Assembly: GCF_000720175.1 (NCBI RefSeq)
Contig: NZ_JOIX01000009.1
Coordinates: 62,001 to 126,000 of the forward strand
Origin: Streptomyces sp. NRRL S-337
GTDB taxonomy: Bacteria; Actinomycetota; Actinomycetes; Streptomycetales; Streptomycetaceae
Direction: 5' to 3'
Length of the DNA: 64,000 nucleotides
Below, piece by piece: positions 51,256-61,934 of this stretch. The translations under genes and the position numbers were made by a program. Below the pieces are notes generated by a model. It worked only from the letters and a program-made list of their open reading frames with translations, did not search any database and was not told the origin of the DNA. Numbering within the stretch: position 1 is the first letter of the stretch; each line of letters opens with the position of its first letter.

Positions 51256-51756
51256 ATGTCCAGCGAATACGCCAAACAGCTCGGGGCCAAGCTCCGCGCC
51301 ATCCGCACCCAGCAGGGCCTCTCCCTTCACGGCGTCGAGGAGAAGTCCCAGGGTCGCTGGAAGGCCGTGGTGGTCGGTTCGTACGAGCGCGGCGACCGTG
51401 CCGTGACCGTGCAGCGCCTTGCCGAGCTCGCGGACTTCTACGGCGTTCCGGTGCAGGAACTGCTGCCGGGGACGACACCGGGCGGCGCGGCCGAGCCGCC
51501 GCCGAAGCTGGTGCTCGACCTGGAGCGGCTGGCCCACGTCCCGCAGGAGAAGGCCGGCCCGCTGCAGCGCTACGCCGCCACCATCCAGAGCCAGCGCGGT
51601 GACTACAACGGCAAGGTCCTCTCGATCCGCCAGGACGACCTGCGGACCCTCGCCGTCATCTACGACCAGTCGCCCTCGGTGCTGACCGAGCAGCTGATCA
51701 GCTGGGGCGTGCTCGACGCCGACGCCCGTCGCGCCGTGTCCCACGAGGAGATCTGA
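51256..51756 (+). CDS. bldD: BldD, c-di-GMP-responsive master regulator of development
   Basis: A 166-residue DNA-binding protein. The N-terminal XRE-type helix-turn-helix (about residues 8-68, LGAKLRAIRTQQGLSLHGVE and VVVGSYERGDRAVTVQRLAELADFY) binds DNA. The C-terminal domain holds the c-di-GMP signature RGD-X8-RQDD (Arg114, Asp116, Arg125, Asp128). Tetrameric c-di-GMP lets BldD dimerise and repress sporulation genes during vegetative growth. The ATG at 51256 follows GGGGAG, and the frame is open upstream without homology. Two BldD boxes and a promoter lie before it. Divergent to pyrR. Confidence 0.98.
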   Translation: MSSEYAKQLGAKLRAIRTQQGLSLHGVEEKSQGRWKAVVVGSYERGDRAVTVQRLAELADFYGVPVQELLPGTTPGGAAEPPPKLVLDLERLAHVPQEKAGPLQRYAATIQSQRGDYNGKVLSIRQDDLRTLAVIYDQSPSVLTEQLISWGVLDADARRAVSHEEI

Positions 51757-51775
51757 GCCTCTCCCGCCCTCTGCA

Positions 51776-51820
51776 GAAACGTACCGCCGCTCCGGAGCCC
51801 GGGGCGGCGGTTCCGTTTGC
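51776..51820 (+). terminator. First bldD terminator
   Basis: An imperfect stem of about 15 bp (GAAACG-TACCGCCGC with GCGGCGG-TTCCGTTTG) 20 bases past the bldD stop. On the plus strand it ends in GTTTGCC. It is followed by a second, stronger hairpin. Confidence 0.65.
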
Positions 51821-51850
51821 CGCCGTCCCCCGGCGCCGCTGCGGGCATGC

Positions 51851-51890
51851 GAACGGGCCCGGAGCGTTCACCCACGCTCCGGGCCCGTTC
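51851..51890 (+). terminator. Strong bidirectional terminator between bldD and nusB
   Basis: A perfect 17-bp inverted repeat (51851-51867 with 51874-51890) with a six-base TCACCC loop, followed by TTTG on the plus strand. It stops convergent transcription of bldD and nusB. Confidence 0.9.
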
Positions 51891-51922
51891 TTTGCTCTGC
51901 CGCTCGTCCGCGGCGCCGGCTG

Positions 51923-52354
51923 CTACGCCTCGCGCCGCAGACCCGGCTTCAGCTCCTTCAGCCGGCCGAGGAGGCCGTTGACGAAGGCCGGGGAGTCGTC
52001 CGTGGAGAACTCCTTGGCGAGCTGCACGGCTTCGTCGATCGCCACCGCGTCCGGTGTGTCGTCCACCCAGAGCAGCTCGTAGGCACCGAGCCGGAGGATC
52101 GAGCGGTCGGCCGCCGGCATCCGGTCCAGGTCCCAGTCGACCGCGTAGGTGGAGATCAGCTCGTCGATGCGGACGATGTGGTCCGCGTACCCCTCGACGA
52201 GCTGCAGGGTGTACTCGTTCACCGGCGGCTGCCGGGGGTCGGTCCGGGCGTGCCGCATCCAGTCCGCGAGCACGGACTGCACGTCGGCGCCGCGCTGATC
52301 GGCCTCGAAGAGGATCTGGAACGCGCGCTTACGGGCCTTGCTGCGGGCAGCCAC
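51923..52354 (-). CDS. nusB: Transcription antitermination factor NusB
   Basis: A 143-residue all-helical RNA-binding protein. MAARSKARKRAFQILFEADQRG, LDRMPAADRSILRLGAYELLW and the DDSPAFVNGLLGRL end are the family signature. With NusE it binds boxA of rRNA operons to promote antitermination. It starts two bases after the efp stop and is probably co-transcribed with it. Confidence 0.97.
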   Translation of the reverse strand: MAARSKARKRAFQILFEADQRGADVQSVLADWMRHARTDPRQPPVNEYTLQLVEGYADHIVRIDELISTYAVDWDLDRMPAADRSILRLGAYELLWVDDTPDAVAIDEAVQLAKEFSTDDSPAFVNGLLGRLKELKPGLRREA

Positions 52355-52356
52355 GG

Positions 52357-52923
52357 TTAGCTGTTCACCCGGCCGAGGTAGTCGCTCGTGCGGGTGTCGA
52401 CCTTGATCTTCTCACCGGTGGTGATGAAGAGCGGGACCTGGATCTGGTGGCCGGTCTCCAGCGTGGCGGGCTTGGTGCCGCCGGTGGAGCGGTCGCCCTG
52501 GACGCCCGGCTCGGTCTCCTGGACGACGAGCTCGACGGCGGCCGGCAGCTCGACGTAGAGCACCTCGCCCTCGTGCTGCGCGACAACCGCCTCGAAGCCC
52601 TCGATGAGGAAGTTGGCGGCGTCGCCGACGGCCTTGCGGTCGACGTGCAGCTGGTCGTAGGTGTCCATGTCCATGAAGACGAAGTAGTCGCCGTCCATGT
52701 ACGAGAACTGCATCCCGCGCTTGTCGACGGTGGCCGTCTCGACCTTCACACCGGCGTTGAAGGTCTTGTCCACCACCTTGCCGGAGAGCACGTTCTTGAG
52801 CTTGGTGCGGACGAAGGCCGGGCCCTTGCCGGGCTTGACGTGCTGGAACTCGACGACGGACCAGAGCTGGCCGCCTTCGAGCTTGAGCACCATGCCGTTC
52901 TTGAGGTCGTTCGTGGATGCCAC
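52357..52923 (-). CDS. efp: Elongation factor P
   Basis: A 188-residue translation factor relieving stalls at polyproline. Three beta-barrel domains; the [15 protein letters not shown] tip loop carries the conserved lysine of domain I, and [16 protein letters not shown] and [12 protein letters not shown] mark domains II-III. In actinobacteria this lysine is generally unmodified, and no modification gene is visible. The start is the GTG at 52923, with AGGAG upstream. The frame is open further 5' without homology. Confidence 0.97.
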   Translation of the reverse strand: MASTNDLKNGMVLKLEGGQLWSVVEFQHVKPGKGPAFVRTKLKNVLSGKVVDKTFNAGVKVETATVDKRGMQFSYMDGDYFVFMDMDTYDQLHVDRKAVGDAANFLIEGFEAVVAQHEGEVLYVELPAAVELVVQETEPGVQGDRSTGGTKPATLETGHQIQVPLFITTGEKIKVDTRTSDYLGRVNS

Positions 52924-52988
52924 GGTTGCGGAATCTCCTGGACTGCAGGTGGTGGGACCCGGAGCGACGCCCACCGAGCCGCTGCGGC

Positions 52989-54095
52989 TCAGAGTGCGAG
53001 CAGCTCCTTGGTCGTGATCGTGAGTAGCTCGGGCCCGCCGTCCGCCTCGGGGCGGACGACGAGTGTGTCGTCGATCCGGACACCCCCACGGCCCGGGATG
53101 TGAACCCCCGGCTCGACGGTGACCGGCACGCAAGCGTCCAGTTTACCCATGGCGGCCGGGGACAACTGAGGGTCCTCGTCGATTTCGAGCCCCACCCCGT
53201 GCCCGGTCCACGGTCCGAGCCGCTCGCCGTACCCCGCCGCATCGAGCACATGGCGGGTGATCCGGTCCACCTCGCGGCACTCCACCCCCGGCGCGAGCGC
53301 CTCCCGGCCGGCCCGCTGGGCTGCGAAAACGAGATCGTACAGCTCGATCTGCCAGTCCGACGGGGTGGTGCCGATGACGAAGGTGCGGCCGATCTCGCAG
53401 CGGTAGCCGCGGTAGTTCGCCCCCAGGCAGACGCTGAGGAAGTCGCCCTCCTCGACACGTCGGTCGGTGGGCAGATGGCCCGGGCGGCCGGAGTTCGGGC
53501 CGGTCGCCACGGAGGTCGGGAAGGCCGGGCCGTCCGCGCCGTGGTCCACCAGCCGGCGCTCCAGCTCCAGTGCGAGATGCCGCTCGGTGCGGCCCACCAG
53601 GATCGACTCCAGCAGTTCGCCGAGGGCCTGGTCGGCGATCTCCGCGGCGATCCGCAGACAGGCGATCTCGTCGTCGTCCTTGACCAGCCGCTGCGCCTCG
53701 ACCGCACAGGCCAGGTCGGCCAGCCGGAGCTGCGGTGCGACCTGGGAGAGCGCCCGGTGCCGGGTGACGGTCAGATGGTGCTCCTCGACGGCCAGGGTGT
53801 CCGCGCCGGCCTTCGCGGCCAGGTCGGCGCCGGCCACCACCGGGTCACCGCCGCGGCCGGGCAGCACCGACACCCGTACGTCGTCCACCGGCCGCCCCTC
53901 GGACGGATCGCCGCTCAGCGGTCTGCCGCACAGCAGCAGGTCGTCGGACGGGCCCAGCAGCAGAGCCGCGCCCGGCGGGGCGCAGGCGGTGAGGTAGCGG
54001 ACGTTCGCGGGGCGCGAGATCAGGGCGGCGGCGCTTCCGGTTGCGGCACAGCGGTCGCGCAGCCGCGTGCGTCGGGCCGCGTACAACTCGGACAT
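52989..54095 (-). CDS. M24 peptidase-fold protein with altered metal ligands
   Basis: A 368-residue pita-bread-fold protein of the Xaa-Pro peptidase (M24B) family, with an N-terminal creatinase-like domain and a catalytic-type domain from about residue 135. Of the five metal ligands of E. coli PepP, only two are kept: His299 (GHGVGLE) and Glu328 (TVEPG). The first Asp is Cys223 (SVCLGAN), the second is Glu234 (YRCEIGRTF) and the final Glu is Asp342 (VRIDDTLVV). The substitutions may alter metal use or abolish peptidase activity. It lies upstream of efp, where streptomycetes commonly have an aminopeptidase-like gene. Confidence 0.85.
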   Translation of the reverse strand: MSELYAARRTRLRDRCAATGSAAALISRPANVRYLTACAPPGAALLLGPSDDLLLCGRPLSGDPSEGRPVDDVRVSVLPGRGGDPVVAGADLAAKAGADTLAVEEHHLTVTRHRALSQVAPQLRLADLACAVEAQRLVKDDDEIACLRIAAEIADQALGELLESILVGRTERHLALELERRLVDHGADGPAFPTSVATGPNSGRPGHLPTDRRVEEGDFLSVCLGANYRGYRCEIGRTFVIGTTPSDWQIELYDLVFAAQRAGREALAPGVECREVDRITRHVLDAAGYGERLGPWTGHGVGLEIDEDPQLSPAAMGKLDACVPVTVEPGVHIPGRGGVRIDDTLVVRPEADGGPELLTITTKELLAL

Positions 54096-54180
54096 ATCGC
54101 AAGCGTACGGCGGCTCCCCCGCGGCGGCCGGTCGAGGGGGCCGCCCGGGGGACGACCGGCAAGGACGTGCCTGAGGGCGG

Positions 54181-55047
54181 CTACCAGCTGGGCGGGCTGG
54201 CCAGCGAGCGGGCGACCACGTCGTCCAGCACCCGCACCGTCGTGGCGACGTCGTGCTGGGAGTTGTCGATGATCGGCAGGCCCGAGCCGTACCAGCCGGC
54301 CATCCGGCCGTGGATCCTGGCCACCTCTTCGTCCGACAGCCGGCGGTTGCCGGTGCGCCGGGCGTTGCGCTCCAGCACGATCTCCAGGCCCGGCAGCAGC
54401 ACGATCGGCAGCAGTCCGGGGCCGACGTGGCGCTTCCAGCCGCCCAGGCCGACGACCGGACGGTCCGGGAAGACCGCGTCGTCGAGGATGCAGGAGATGC
54501 CGTTGGCGAGGAAGTTACGGGCGGCGAAACCGCAGGTCCGGCGGGCCAGGCGGTACTGCGCCTCGGAGTGGTCGTTCCAGCCGGACTGCGGGTCGGCGAA
54601 GCCGGCCCGGACCCATTCGCGGACGTCGTCCAGGCTGATGTGCGCGGTCGGCACCCGGCGGGTGTCGGCCCAGTGGCGGGCGACGCTGGTCTTGCCCGCG
54701 CCGGCCGGGCCGATCAGCAGCACCGCGACGGCGGCGTGCGCGGCGTCCGGCGCGGCCGGGTCGGAGGGCGGACTCGGCAGCGGCACCGGCGCGCCCGGCG
54801 GCAGCTGGACATGGCCGGTGATGTCGGTGCTGTGCCCGTTGGACGGCGGGGCCTGCTGCGGCGCGGGACCGTGCCAGCCCGGCTGCGGGGCGGGCTGCTG
54901 CGCGGGCGGCGGCGGGGCGGCCGGCGGGGCCGGCGGCGAGGTGGGTGGGGTGGGCCGTCCCGGGTTGGGCGTCCAGTGCATGGCGGCCCCGGGTCCTGAT
55001 GCCTGCCCGTGGGGCGGCGGCAGCGGAGCCCCCACTGCGTACTGCAT
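54181..55047 (-). CDS. P-loop kinase-like protein with proline-rich N-terminus
   Basis: A 288-residue protein. The first 100 residues are low-complexity and rich in Pro, Gln and Ala. The C-terminal 180 residues are a P-loop NTPase: Walker A GPAGAGKTSVARHWA, a kinase-like SLDDVREWVRAGF, and a LERNARRTGNRRLSDEEVARIHGRM region resembling gluconate-kinase-like small-molecule kinases or AAA proteins. The substrate is unknown. The ATG at 55047 has GGAGAG nine bases upstream. It sits between the M24 homologue and aroQ, its usual neighbours in streptomycetes as I recall. Confidence 0.75.
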   Translation of the reverse strand: MQYAVGAPLPPPHGQASGPGAAMHWTPNPGRPTPPTSPPAPPAAPPPPAQQPAPQPGWHGPAPQQAPPSNGHSTDITGHVQLPPGAPVPLPSPPSDPAAPDAAHAAVAVLLIGPAGAGKTSVARHWADTRRVPTAHISLDDVREWVRAGFADPQSGWNDHSEAQYRLARRTCGFAARNFLANGISCILDDAVFPDRPVVGLGGWKRHVGPGLLPIVLLPGLEIVLERNARRTGNRRLSDEEVARIHGRMAGWYGSGLPIIDNSQHDVATTVRVLDDVVARSLASPPSW

Positions 55048-55284
55048 CCGGTGGCTCTCCGTCTCGTGCGGTCGACGTGGTGCGGGGCACGGCGCCGGGC
55101 CGGACTGCCCGGTGCGCCGTACGGTAACCCGGCGGCCCCCAGGGGCCGTTGGGCCCACGGCCGCCGGCGTGGGGTGGTACTGCTTGCGAACGGTACCCTC
55201 CCGGCGGCGCGCCGGGGGCCTCCTACCCCCGGCACGCACCGCGTGAACGGCCGGGGGCGGGCCCGAAGCGCCCGTCGGGACGCG

Positions 55285-57372
<2,088 letters not shown>

Positions 57373-57376
<4 letters not shown>

Positions 57377-58557
57377 TTGATCGCCAGGTTGTCGAGGAAA
57401 CCCTGCACATTGCGGCGGGTCTCGGCCACGCTGTCGCCGCCGAACTTCTCCACCACGGCATCGGCGAGGACGAGGGCCACCATGGCCTCGGCGACGATCC
57501 CGGCGGCCGGCACGGCGGAGACGTCGGAGCGCTGGTGGTGGGCCTGGGCCGGCTCGCCGGTGGTGACGTCCACGGTCTTCAGGGCGCGCGGCACGGTCGC
57601 GATCGGCTTCATCGCGGCCCGCACCCGCAGCAGCTCGCCGGTGCTCAGGCCGCCCTCGGTACCGCCGGCGCGGCCGGAGACGCGCCGGATGCCCTCGGGC
57701 GTGCCCACGATCTCGTCGTGCGCCTTGGAGCCGGGCACCCGGGCCAGCTCGAAGCCGTCGCCGATCTCGACGCCCTTGATCGCCTGGATGCCCATCAGGG
57801 CACCGGCGAGCCGGGCGTCCAGCTTGCGGTCCCAGTGCACGTGCGAGCCCAGGCCGACGGGAACGCCGTACGCCAGCACCTCGACCACACCACCGAGCGT
57901 GTCGCCGTCCTTGTGGGCCTGGTCGACCTCCGCGACCATCGCCTTCGAGGCGTCCGCGTCCAGGCAGCGCAGCGGGTCGGCGTCCAGCTTCTCGACGTCG
58001 GCCGGCGTGGGGTAGACGCCCTGCGGAGCCTTCACGGAGCACAGCTCGACGACGTGCGAGACGATCTCGATGCCGGCGGTCTCCTTGAGGAAGGAGCGGG
58101 CCACCGCGCCCAGGGCGACCCGGGCCGCGGTCTCCCGGGCCGAGGCGCGCTCCAGGATCGGGCGGGCCTCGTCGAAACCGTACTTCTGCATTCCGGCGAG
58201 GTCGGCGTGACCGGGGCGCGGGCGGGTCAGCGGCGCGTTACGGGCCAGCGCCGCCAGCTCCTCCGGGTCCACCGGATCGGCCGCCATCACCTGCTCCCAC
58301 TTGGGCCACTCGGTGTTGCCCACCATGATCGCCACCGGCGAACCCAGGGACAGGCCGTGCCGCACCCCGCCCAGGAACGTGACCTCGTCCCGCTCGAACT
58401 TCATCCGGGCACCGCGGCCGTAGCCCAGCCGGCGGCGCGCCAGGGCGTCCGCCACCAAGTCAGTGGTGACCGGGACCCCGGCCGGAAGGCCCTCCAGCGT
58501 CGCCACCAGTGCGGGGCCGTGCGACTCCCCCGCCGTCAGCCAGCGCAACCTGCTCAA
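57373..58557 (-). CDS. aroC: Chorismate synthase
   Basis: A 394-residue FMN-dependent lyase making chorismate from EPSP. The start ([20 protein letters not shown]) and the three family signatures ([57 protein letters not shown], and the C-terminal [25 protein letters not shown]) are intact. It is complete and overlaps aroK by four bases. aroE lies 125 bases upstream on the same strand. Confidence 0.98.
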
Positions 58558-58682
58558 CGGTGCTCCTCAGTACTGCTCATCCGCGTACGGTCTCCCCCTG
58601 ATCCTCCCACGTCACGCGGGAGCGGCGGCGCGGAGTCCAGGAAGCGGACCCCGGCGTCCCGCGCGGGAAACCGTCCGGTGGC

Positions 58683-59528
58683 TCAGCGGGCCGCGAGGGC
58701 GGCCTCGCCGGCCGCACGCATGGCGGCGAGCGGGGCGGGCGAGCGGCCCGTCATCTGTTCCACCTGCAGCACGGCCTGGTGCACCAGGAGGTCCAGACCG
58801 CCGACCACCGCGCCGCCGCGGCCGGCCCAGGCGCCGGCGAGCGCGGTCGGCCAGGGCTCGTAGAGGACGTCGAAGAGCGTGCCGGGGCGGTCCGGGACGG
58901 CGGCGGCCAGGGCGTCGGTGGTGCCGGCGGGGGTGGTGGCGATCACCAGCGGCGCGCTGAGCGCCTCGGCCGCGTCCGCCCAGTCCGCCGTGCGGACGTC
59001 CACCTCCAGCCGCTCGCCCCACTGCCGCATCTCCGCGGCCCGCGCCTCGCTGCGCACGTACGCGGTGACCGGGCCCGAGCAGATCCGGGAGAGCGCGGCG
59101 AGCGCGGAGGAGGCGGTGGCTCCGGCGCCGAGCACCGCCGCGCGCTCGACCTCCGTGACACCGCGCTCGCGCAATGCCGCGACCATGCCCGGGATGTCGG
59201 TGTTGTCGCCCAGGCGGCGGCCGTCGGGTGTGCGGACGACGGTGTTGACCGCCTCGACCGAGGCCGCGGTGGGGGTGATCTCGTCGAGCAGCGGGATCAC
59301 CGCGCGCTTGAGCGGCATGGTCAGCGAGAGCCCGGCCCACTCCGGCCCGAGCTTCTCCAGGAATCCGGGCAGCCCGGCCTCGTCGACCTCGTGCCGGCCG
59401 TATTCCCAGCCGGTGAGCCCGAGTGCGTCATAGGCGGCGCGGTGCAGCACCGGGGAAAGGGAGTGCGCGATGGGCGACCCGAGGACCGCCGCCTTCTTGA
59501 ATGCCGACACAGACTGATTCTCCGTCAC
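58683..59528 (-). CDS. aroE: Shikimate dehydrogenase
   Basis: A 281-residue NADP enzyme reducing 3-dehydroshikimate. GSPIAHSLSPVLHRAAYDALGL binds substrate, SLTMPLKRAVIPLLDE contains the catalytic Lys, and VLGAGATASSALAALS is the dinucleotide motif. The GTG at 59528 is 14 bases past the mltG stop, with a purine-rich AGG-containing site upstream. It is the first aro gene of the run. Confidence 0.95.
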   Translation of the reverse strand: MTENQSVSAFKKAAVLGSPIAHSLSPVLHRAAYDALGLTGWEYGRHEVDEAGLPGFLEKLGPEWAGLSLTMPLKRAVIPLLDEITPTAASVEAVNTVVRTPDGRRLGDNTDIPGMVAALRERGVTEVERAAVLGAGATASSALAALSRICSGPVTAYVRSEARAAEMRQWGERLEVDVRTADWADAAEALSAPLVIATTPAGTTDALAAAVPDRPGTLFDVLYEPWPTALAGAWAGRGGAVVGGLDLLVHQAVLQVEQMTGRSPAPLAAMRAAGEAALAAR

Positions 59529-59542
59529 GGCCCTGCCTCGCC

Positions 59543-61327
59543 TCAGTTCCCATTTCCGTGTGCCTGCTGCCACTTCTCGCGTTCCTGGACGAGCTTGTTG
59601 TGCTCGGTGAGGTTCGTGGCAAATTCGGTTTTCTTGTCATCTATGGAGACGAAGTAGAGCCACCGCTTGGTGGTGTCCGGATTGACCGTCGCCTTCAGTG
59701 CCTCGTCGCCCGGGTTTCCGATCGGTCCAGGCGGAAGACCCCTGTAGAAGTACGTGTTGTAGGGGTCGTCGTAGTGGTTGATCTCGTCCAGGCTGATATC
59801 GATCTTGCTCTGGTTCTTCAGGTAGTTGTACGTCGAGTCGAACTGGAGCTTCTGGTTCGTGTCGGTGTTGCTCGGCGACAGCCGGTTGTAGACGACCGCG
59901 GCCATCTTTCGGAAGTCGTCGTGCGTCATACCCTCGGCCTGGGTGAGGCTGGCAACGGTGATGACCTGCAGCGGCGACTTGAGGTGGAACTTCTCGGCCT
60001 CGGCTTCCAGGTCGTACTTCCCGTATTCCTTCGTGGCCCGGCCGACCATCTGCTTGAGCACGTCCGCCGGTTTCGCATGGTCGCCCACGCTGTAGGTGGA
60101 CGGGAAGAGGAAACCCTCCAGCGGGTCCTTGATGTGCGGCGCGTCATTCGCCCAGGACGGCAGTCCGAGGTTCTTGGCCTGAGTCCGGGCAACCTTCTTG
60201 GTGCTCCCGGGCGTGAGCTTGAGCTTGTTGTCGATGAGCGAATAGACCGCGCCGGCCCGCAGTCCCTCGCGGATCGTCAGGCCGTTGCGGCTCTTGGGGT
60301 CCAGCATCAATTGGATGGCCGAGGCCGCCGACATCTGCTTGCGGAGCGAATACGTACCGGGCTGGAGCGACCGGGCCTTCTTGTTGTCGTCGGCCGCCTC
60401 GGTGAAGGCCCCGGCGCTCTTGATCACGCCCTTCTTCGCCAGGATCTGGGCCATTTCCAAACCGGTCGAACCATCCGGAATGTCGACCTGGACCGACCCG
60501 GAGCCCTCGCCCTCGTAATCGGGCGCCGATCCGAAGTGGGCCATGAAGAAGTCGTAGCCGAAATAGCCGACGGTGCCGACCGCGCCGGCGAAGACCAGGG
60601 TCATGACCAGACAGGCGGTGCCGCTGCGGCGTTTGTCCTTCTTGCCGTTCCGTTTACCGCGCCGCTCGCGACCGCCGCGGCGGTCGCCCGGTTCGTCGTC
60701 GGGGTACTCGTCGTCGTCACCGGCGAAGAACGAGTGCTCCGGGTCCGGTTCCCGCGGCCGCTCGGGATCGGCCCGCCAGTCGTCGCCCGGGGCGTCCTCA
60801 TAGGCGGCGTTCTCGTACGCGGCGTTCTCGTACGCGGCGTTGTCGTACGCGGCGTTGTCGTAGGCGGCGTTGTCGTAGGCGGTGTCCTCGTACGGCGCCC
60901 CGGCGGGCTGCTGCTCGTACTGTTCCGGCGGGTACGGCTGCTGGTGCGGCACCTGCTGGTGCTGGTGCTGCGGTGCCTGCTGGTGGTGCGGTGCCTGCTG
61001 GTGCCCGTGCTGCGGCTGCTGCTGGTACGGGTCCTGGTGGCCGTAGTAGTCCTGGCCCGCTCCGGCGTACGGATCGGCCGGGGGCTGCTGGGCGGCGTAG
61101 GGGTCGTACGGGTCGTACGTCGGCAGCTGCCCGGTCGAGGAGCCGTCCCAGCCTTGGCCGTAGTGCTGCTGAGGATGCTGCTGGGGATCGGGGTGGTGCT
61201 GCGGGGCGGGCTGCTGCCCGCCCCGCTGCGGCTGGTGCTCCTGGCCTCCGTAGGGCCCCTGGTCTCCGTAGAGCGGGTCCTCGGGATGCCACGGTTCGGA
61301 GCCGTAGCCCCGGCCATACTCGGTCAT
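59543..61327 (-). CDS. mltG: Endolytic peptidoglycan transglycosylase MltG with long low-complexity N-terminus
   Basis: A 594-residue MltG. The first 180 residues are Gln-, His-, Pro- and Tyr-rich and include tandem AYDNA/AYENA repeats. A basic stretch then leads to one membrane helix (about residues 234-255). The extracytoplasmic LysM-like region and YceG domain follow, with the catalytic Glu in VASLTQAEG, GFLFPSTYSV and FYRGLPPGPIGNPG. MltG cuts nascent glycan strands. The disordered N-terminus is typical of streptomycete MltG, and its repeat count may vary between strains. Confidence 0.93.
   Translation of the reverse strand: MTEYGRGYGSEPWHPEDPLYGDQGPYGGQEHQPQRGGQQPAPQHHPDPQQHPQQHYGQGWDGSSTGQLPTYDPYDPYAAQQPPADPYAGAGQDYYGHQDPYQQQPQHGHQQAPHHQQAPQHQHQQVPHQQPYPPEQYEQQPAGAPYEDTAYDNAAYDNAAYDNAAYENAAYENAAYEDAPGDDWRADPERPREPDPEHSFFAGDDDEYPDDEPGDRRGGRERRGKRNGKKDKRRSGTACLVMTLVFAGAVGTVGYFGYDFFMAHFGSAPDYEGEGSGSVQVDIPDGSTGLEMAQILAKKGVIKSAGAFTEAADDNKKARSLQPGTYSLRKQMSAASAIQLMLDPKSRNGLTIREGLRAGAVYSLIDNKLKLTPGSTKKVARTQAKNLGLPSWANDAPHIKDPLEGFLFPSTYSVGDHAKPADVLKQMVGRATKEYGKYDLEAEAEKFHLKSPLQVITVASLTQAEGMTHDDFRKMAAVVYNRLSPSNTDTNQKLQFDSTYNYLKNQSKIDISLDEINHYDDPYNTYFYRGLPPGPIGNPGDEALKATVNPDTTKRWLYFVSIDDKKTEFATNLTEHNKLVQEREKWQQAHGNGN
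60796..60890. repeat. 15-bp tandem repeat array inside mltG
   Basis: About six copies of a 15-base unit (TA(C/G)GCGGCGTT(C/G)TCG with small changes) in frame, giving AYDNA and AYENA pentapeptides in the cytoplasmic N-terminus. The period is exactly five codons, so copy-number changes keep the frame. Confidence 0.8.
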
Positions 61328-61455
61328 CGATCCCCTAGAGCCGAGAGGCGGTGCGCTCCGTACGGGCAGCGCGCTTGCTGTACCGACCCGCCTCTACTTG
61401 CACGTGCGGCTGTTCGAACCACCGCCGCATCGCGCGGCACGTTACCGTATCGCGA

Positions 61456-61929
61456 TCAGATGACCACTTCGACGCCCTCGCCCGGAGGTTCCCCGGAGAG
61501 GCGTTCGGTTTCCAGTGCGCTCTGCAGGATGACCACCGCGGCCGCCTGGTCGACGACCGAGCGGCCCTTCTTGCTGCGTACGCCGGAGGCGCGCAGCCCC
61601 TGGGTCGCGGTCACCGTCGACATCCGCTCGTCGACCAGCCGGACGCCCACCGGCGCGATGTTCTTTGCCAATTCCTGGGCGAACGCCCGGACCTTGGCCG
61701 CGGCCGGCCCCTCTCCCCCACTGAGGGAGCGGGGCAGGCCGACCACGACCTCAAGGGGTTCGTACTCCTCGACGATCGCCTTCAGCCGGCGGTGCGCTGA
61801 CGGAACGTCACGTCCCGGCACGGTCTCGACGGGGGTGGCGAGGACCCCGTCGGGGTCGCACGAGGCGACCCCGATGCGGGCGTCCCCGACATCGACCGCG
61901 AGGCGCCGGCCGCGTCGCATCTCACTCAC
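61456..61929 (-). CDS. ruvX: RuvX/YqgF Holliday-junction resolvase-like protein
   Basis: A 157-residue RNase H-fold protein: RLAVDVGDARIGVASCDPDG at the N-terminus with the first catalytic Asp, EVVVGLPRSLSGGEGPAAAKVR, RLVDERMSTVTAT with the second acidic site, and KKGRSVVDQAAAVVILQ. It is involved in pre-16S rRNA maturation and/or junction resolution. GTG at 61929 or ATG at 61920 may start it. It lies five bases after alaS and before mltG. Confidence 0.95.
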   Translation of the reverse strand: MSEMRRGRRLAVDVGDARIGVASCDPDGVLATPVETVPGRDVPSAHRRLKAIVEEYEPLEVVVGLPRSLSGGEGPAAAKVRAFAQELAKNIAPVGVRLVDERMSTVTATQGLRASGVRSKKGRSVVDQAAAVVILQSALETERLSGEPPGEGVEVVI

Positions 61930-61934
61930 GCGCG

